A stretch of DNA of 64,000 nucleotides from assembly GCF_000814025.1 (NCBI RefSeq), contig NZ_JWLL01000009.1, positions 124,001 through 188,000 on the forward strand. Direction: 5' to 3'. Origin of the DNA: Tateyamaria sp. ANG-S1 (GTDB lineage: Bacteria > Pseudomonadota > Alphaproteobacteria > Rhodobacterales > Rhodobacteraceae). Positions within the stretch are counted from its first letter, which is position 1. Each line of letters begins with the position of its first letter. A program made the position numbers and the translations under genes. Shown here piece after piece: positions 62,756-64,000 of the stretch. The notes beneath the pieces were generated by a model that saw only the letters and a program-made list of their open reading frames with translations, ran no database searches and was not told the origin of the DNA.

Positions 62756-62862
62756 CTAGAAATGACAATAGACAGCGTACTTGCGTTCTTTTTAGCCCAA
62801 TTCCTTGCAAGTCTTGGGCTCCTGCGCTGACGGTTCAAGGCGTAATCTGGATCGGGTCATTC
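62756..62862. other. Junction between the island and IS3 debris
   Basis: 107 bases with no gene. AGCCCAA and its complement lie 13 bases apart near 62800, but no convincing terminator or inverted repeat of an insertion sequence was found. Confidence 0.3.
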
Positions 62863-63189
62863 ATGGGGTTACGATCTGAACAGATGAAGGAGAATTTGCG
62901 GATGTCTCGAACGCAGGCGGTTCGGGATTGGATTGGAGCCGTTGGCGCTAAGACGGCTTACATCGAACGAGGTAGCCCTTGGGAGAACGGACATGTCGAG
63001 AGCTTTAACGCGCGGTTCCGCGACGAACTGTTGAACAGAGAAATCTTCTACTCGCTCAGAGAAGCGCAGATCATCATTGAAGCATGGAGAAAACACTACA
63101 ACACCAAGCGGCCACACAGTGCCCTAGGATACCGGCCGCCAGCACCCGAAACCATCGTCCACATGGACCCAAGGCCAGTCATGCACTAA
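62863..63189 (+). mobile_element. IS3-family transposase fragment (C-terminal part of OrfB)
   Basis: From about 62905 the frame matches the end of an IS3-family rve transposase: AVRDWIGAVGAKTAYIERGS, PWENGHVESFNARFRDELLN with the catalytic Glu, YSLREAQIIIEAWRKHYNTK and RPHSALGYRPPAPE. The first two catalytic Asp and OrfA are missing. The fragment forms the right edge of the 54-63 kb island. Confidence 0.85.
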
Positions 63190-63269
63190 CAATCAAACCG
63201 GACCAGTCAGATCAGGCTCCCCACGGCTGCACCAACGACTGCATTGGTTCAAACTTCACCCTATTCGCC

Positions 63270-63515
63270 TTATCCAGCACCACTCAAGTTAAGGACGGCA
63301 TACACGCATAGCAGGGTAAAATACACGGGCAGCAATACGAGATATAGGCGTCCCATGAACCTAATGAACGATGAAGAGTTGAGCTGTTCTTCGCTGTTAC
63401 GTGAGAACAGCGCCATCGTCCGCCCTGTTAACAGGCAAAAAACGACTATGATCGTTACGGGCACAAATCCCGCTACTAAAGCTCCCAGCAAAATGACGCT
63501 TTGGTATTCGTTCAT
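63270..63515 (-). CDS. Small two-helix membrane protein
   Basis: 81 residues from the ATG at 63515, with GCAGG 7 bases upstream. Two membrane segments (VILLGALVAGFVPVTIIVVFCL; LYLVLLPVYFTLLCVYAVL, each shown in part) joined by a charged loop (RNSEEQLNSSS). Overlaps the preceding small gene by 4 bp. No family recognised. Confidence 0.55.
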   Translation of the reverse strand: MNEYQSVILLGALVAGFVPVTIIVVFCLLTGRTMALFSRNSEEQLNSSSFIRFMGRLYLVLLPVYFTLLCVYAVLNLSGAG

Positions 63516-63736
63516 CTGCAAACCTGCACAAGCTCAAATATCCATGAAAAGATCAGCATTAAGCTGAGTCTGGTCGATGTCGCAGCATTTCGCAATGTGG
63601 GCTCATTAGGTAGGTTCGCAGCTTGAAGCACCTGTGCCGGCTTCGCGACGGCGCTGCAATTGAGCATAGCACCGGTAGGTGGGGCGGTTGCGGCCTCGGC
63701 ATCATCAGTATGACTTTCAACGGACAACTCTTTCAT
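63512..63736 (-). CDS. Small protein of unknown function
   Basis: 74 residues. The first 50 are soluble (KELSVESHTDDAEAATAPPT) and the last 20 hydrophobic (LSLMLIFSWIFELVQV), possibly a tail anchor. It overlaps both neighbours (20 bp upstream, 4 bp downstream), which supports an operon, although it may also be a chance frame. Confidence 0.4.
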   Translation of the reverse strand: MKELSVESHTDDAEAATAPPTGAMLNCSAVAKPAQVLQAANLPNEPTLRNAATSTRLSLMLIFSWIFELVQVCR

Positions 63737-63941
63737 AAACAGACAGGCATGCAGAGCAAAAGCTATCCTCCATGCAAGTAGGAATTGGCTCGTATCCCTG
63801 ACTAGAGTCCGCCCACTGGATCATAACGTCAGACACTGACGGACGTGCTGGGTCATAGTTACATTCTTGGTTAGAAAAACCTGTATACATCCCGCAATCA
63901 CGGGGCACGCTGTACCAAAGCGTTTCCGCTCGGACGTTCAT
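63717..63941 (-). CDS. Small cysteine-containing protein of unknown function
   Basis: 74 residues with five cysteines (RDCGMY, NQECNY, PTCMED, SFCSACLS) and several Trp/Tyr, but no signal peptide. First of three overlapping small leftward genes at the right edge. The start has no clear ribosome site. No family recognised. Confidence 0.4.
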   Translation of the reverse strand: MNVRAETLWYSVPRDCGMYTGFSNQECNYDPARPSVSDVMIQWADSSQGYEPIPTCMEDSFCSACLSVYERVVR

Positions 63942-64000
63942 AAAATTGACGGCGGCAGGATGACCCCCAAGCGTTTGAAGCCAGTTTGCTCTTCCTTGAA

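Overview
The window looks like a chromosome segment of a marine alphaproteobacterium of the Roseobacter group (Rhodobacteraceae). The signs are GC-rich coding DNA, a tripartite TRAP transporter, several RTX (Ca-binding nonapeptide repeat) proteins suited to type I secretion, a multisubunit Mrp cation/proton antiporter, a recombinase-ParB-RepB mobile unit, and alphaproteobacterial regulators. No rRNA, tRNA or CRISPR array was seen.

Left part (1-31 kb) is mostly ordinary chromosome: the 3' end of a hydroxypyruvate-isomerase-like gene; a TonB-dependent receptor with a YejA-like solute-binding protein; a 1059-residue RCC1/RTX secreted protein; an isoprenylcysteine-methyltransferase-like membrane enzyme; a stand-alone SufC-SufB pair; an eight-gene Mrp operon (E-F-G-B-C and three D/NuoL-like subunits); an ECF sigma/anti-sigma pair; a DUF2333 protein; an AI-2E family permease; a CPA2 antiporter; and a LacI-type regulator divergent from a D-erythronate-dehydrogenase-like gene plus a TRAP transporter, with a perfect 16-bp palindromic operator between them.

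31.2-36 kb is a guanidine module. A clear guanidine-I (ykkC) riboswitch precedes an ABC importer (binding protein, permease, ATPase), a Ni-type ureohydrolase of the guanidine hydrolase (GdmH) kind with a His-rich N-terminus, a small protein with eight histidines in its first 23 residues, and a previously easy-to-miss 56-residue membrane protein. All genes from the permease on overlap. No HypA/HypB homologue is present, so the two small proteins may replace them in nickel delivery.

36-53.7 kb is a patchwork of live and decayed genes: a LysR gene with an in-frame stop at codon 10, a GNAT gene and a broken second one, a serine recombinase followed by two ParB/RepB-like genes, decayed transposon genes, two RTX proteins, a truncated sensor kinase/receiver fragment, a serine hydrolase, a second LysR, a double GNAT and a nucleotidyltransferase.

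53.7-63.2 kb is the most unusual part: a candidate peptide-modification (RiPP-like) island flanked by a truncated conjugative relaxase and an IS3 fragment. A 67-residue peptide with a signal-peptide-like start and a tail of eight consecutive serines is transcribed divergently from five tightly overlapping genes (a split rifampin-phosphotransferase-like dikinase in two proteins, a GT8-type glycosyltransferase, a methyltransferase and an HPr-kinase-like kinase). It is followed by a nucleotidyltransferase, a DEDDh exonuclease and a protein whose C-terminal third resembles the palm (polymerase/cyclase) domain of Cas10/GGDEF proteins. The inferred theme is phosphorylation and further decoration of serine hydroxyls. 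The window ends in three small overlapping hypothetical genes.
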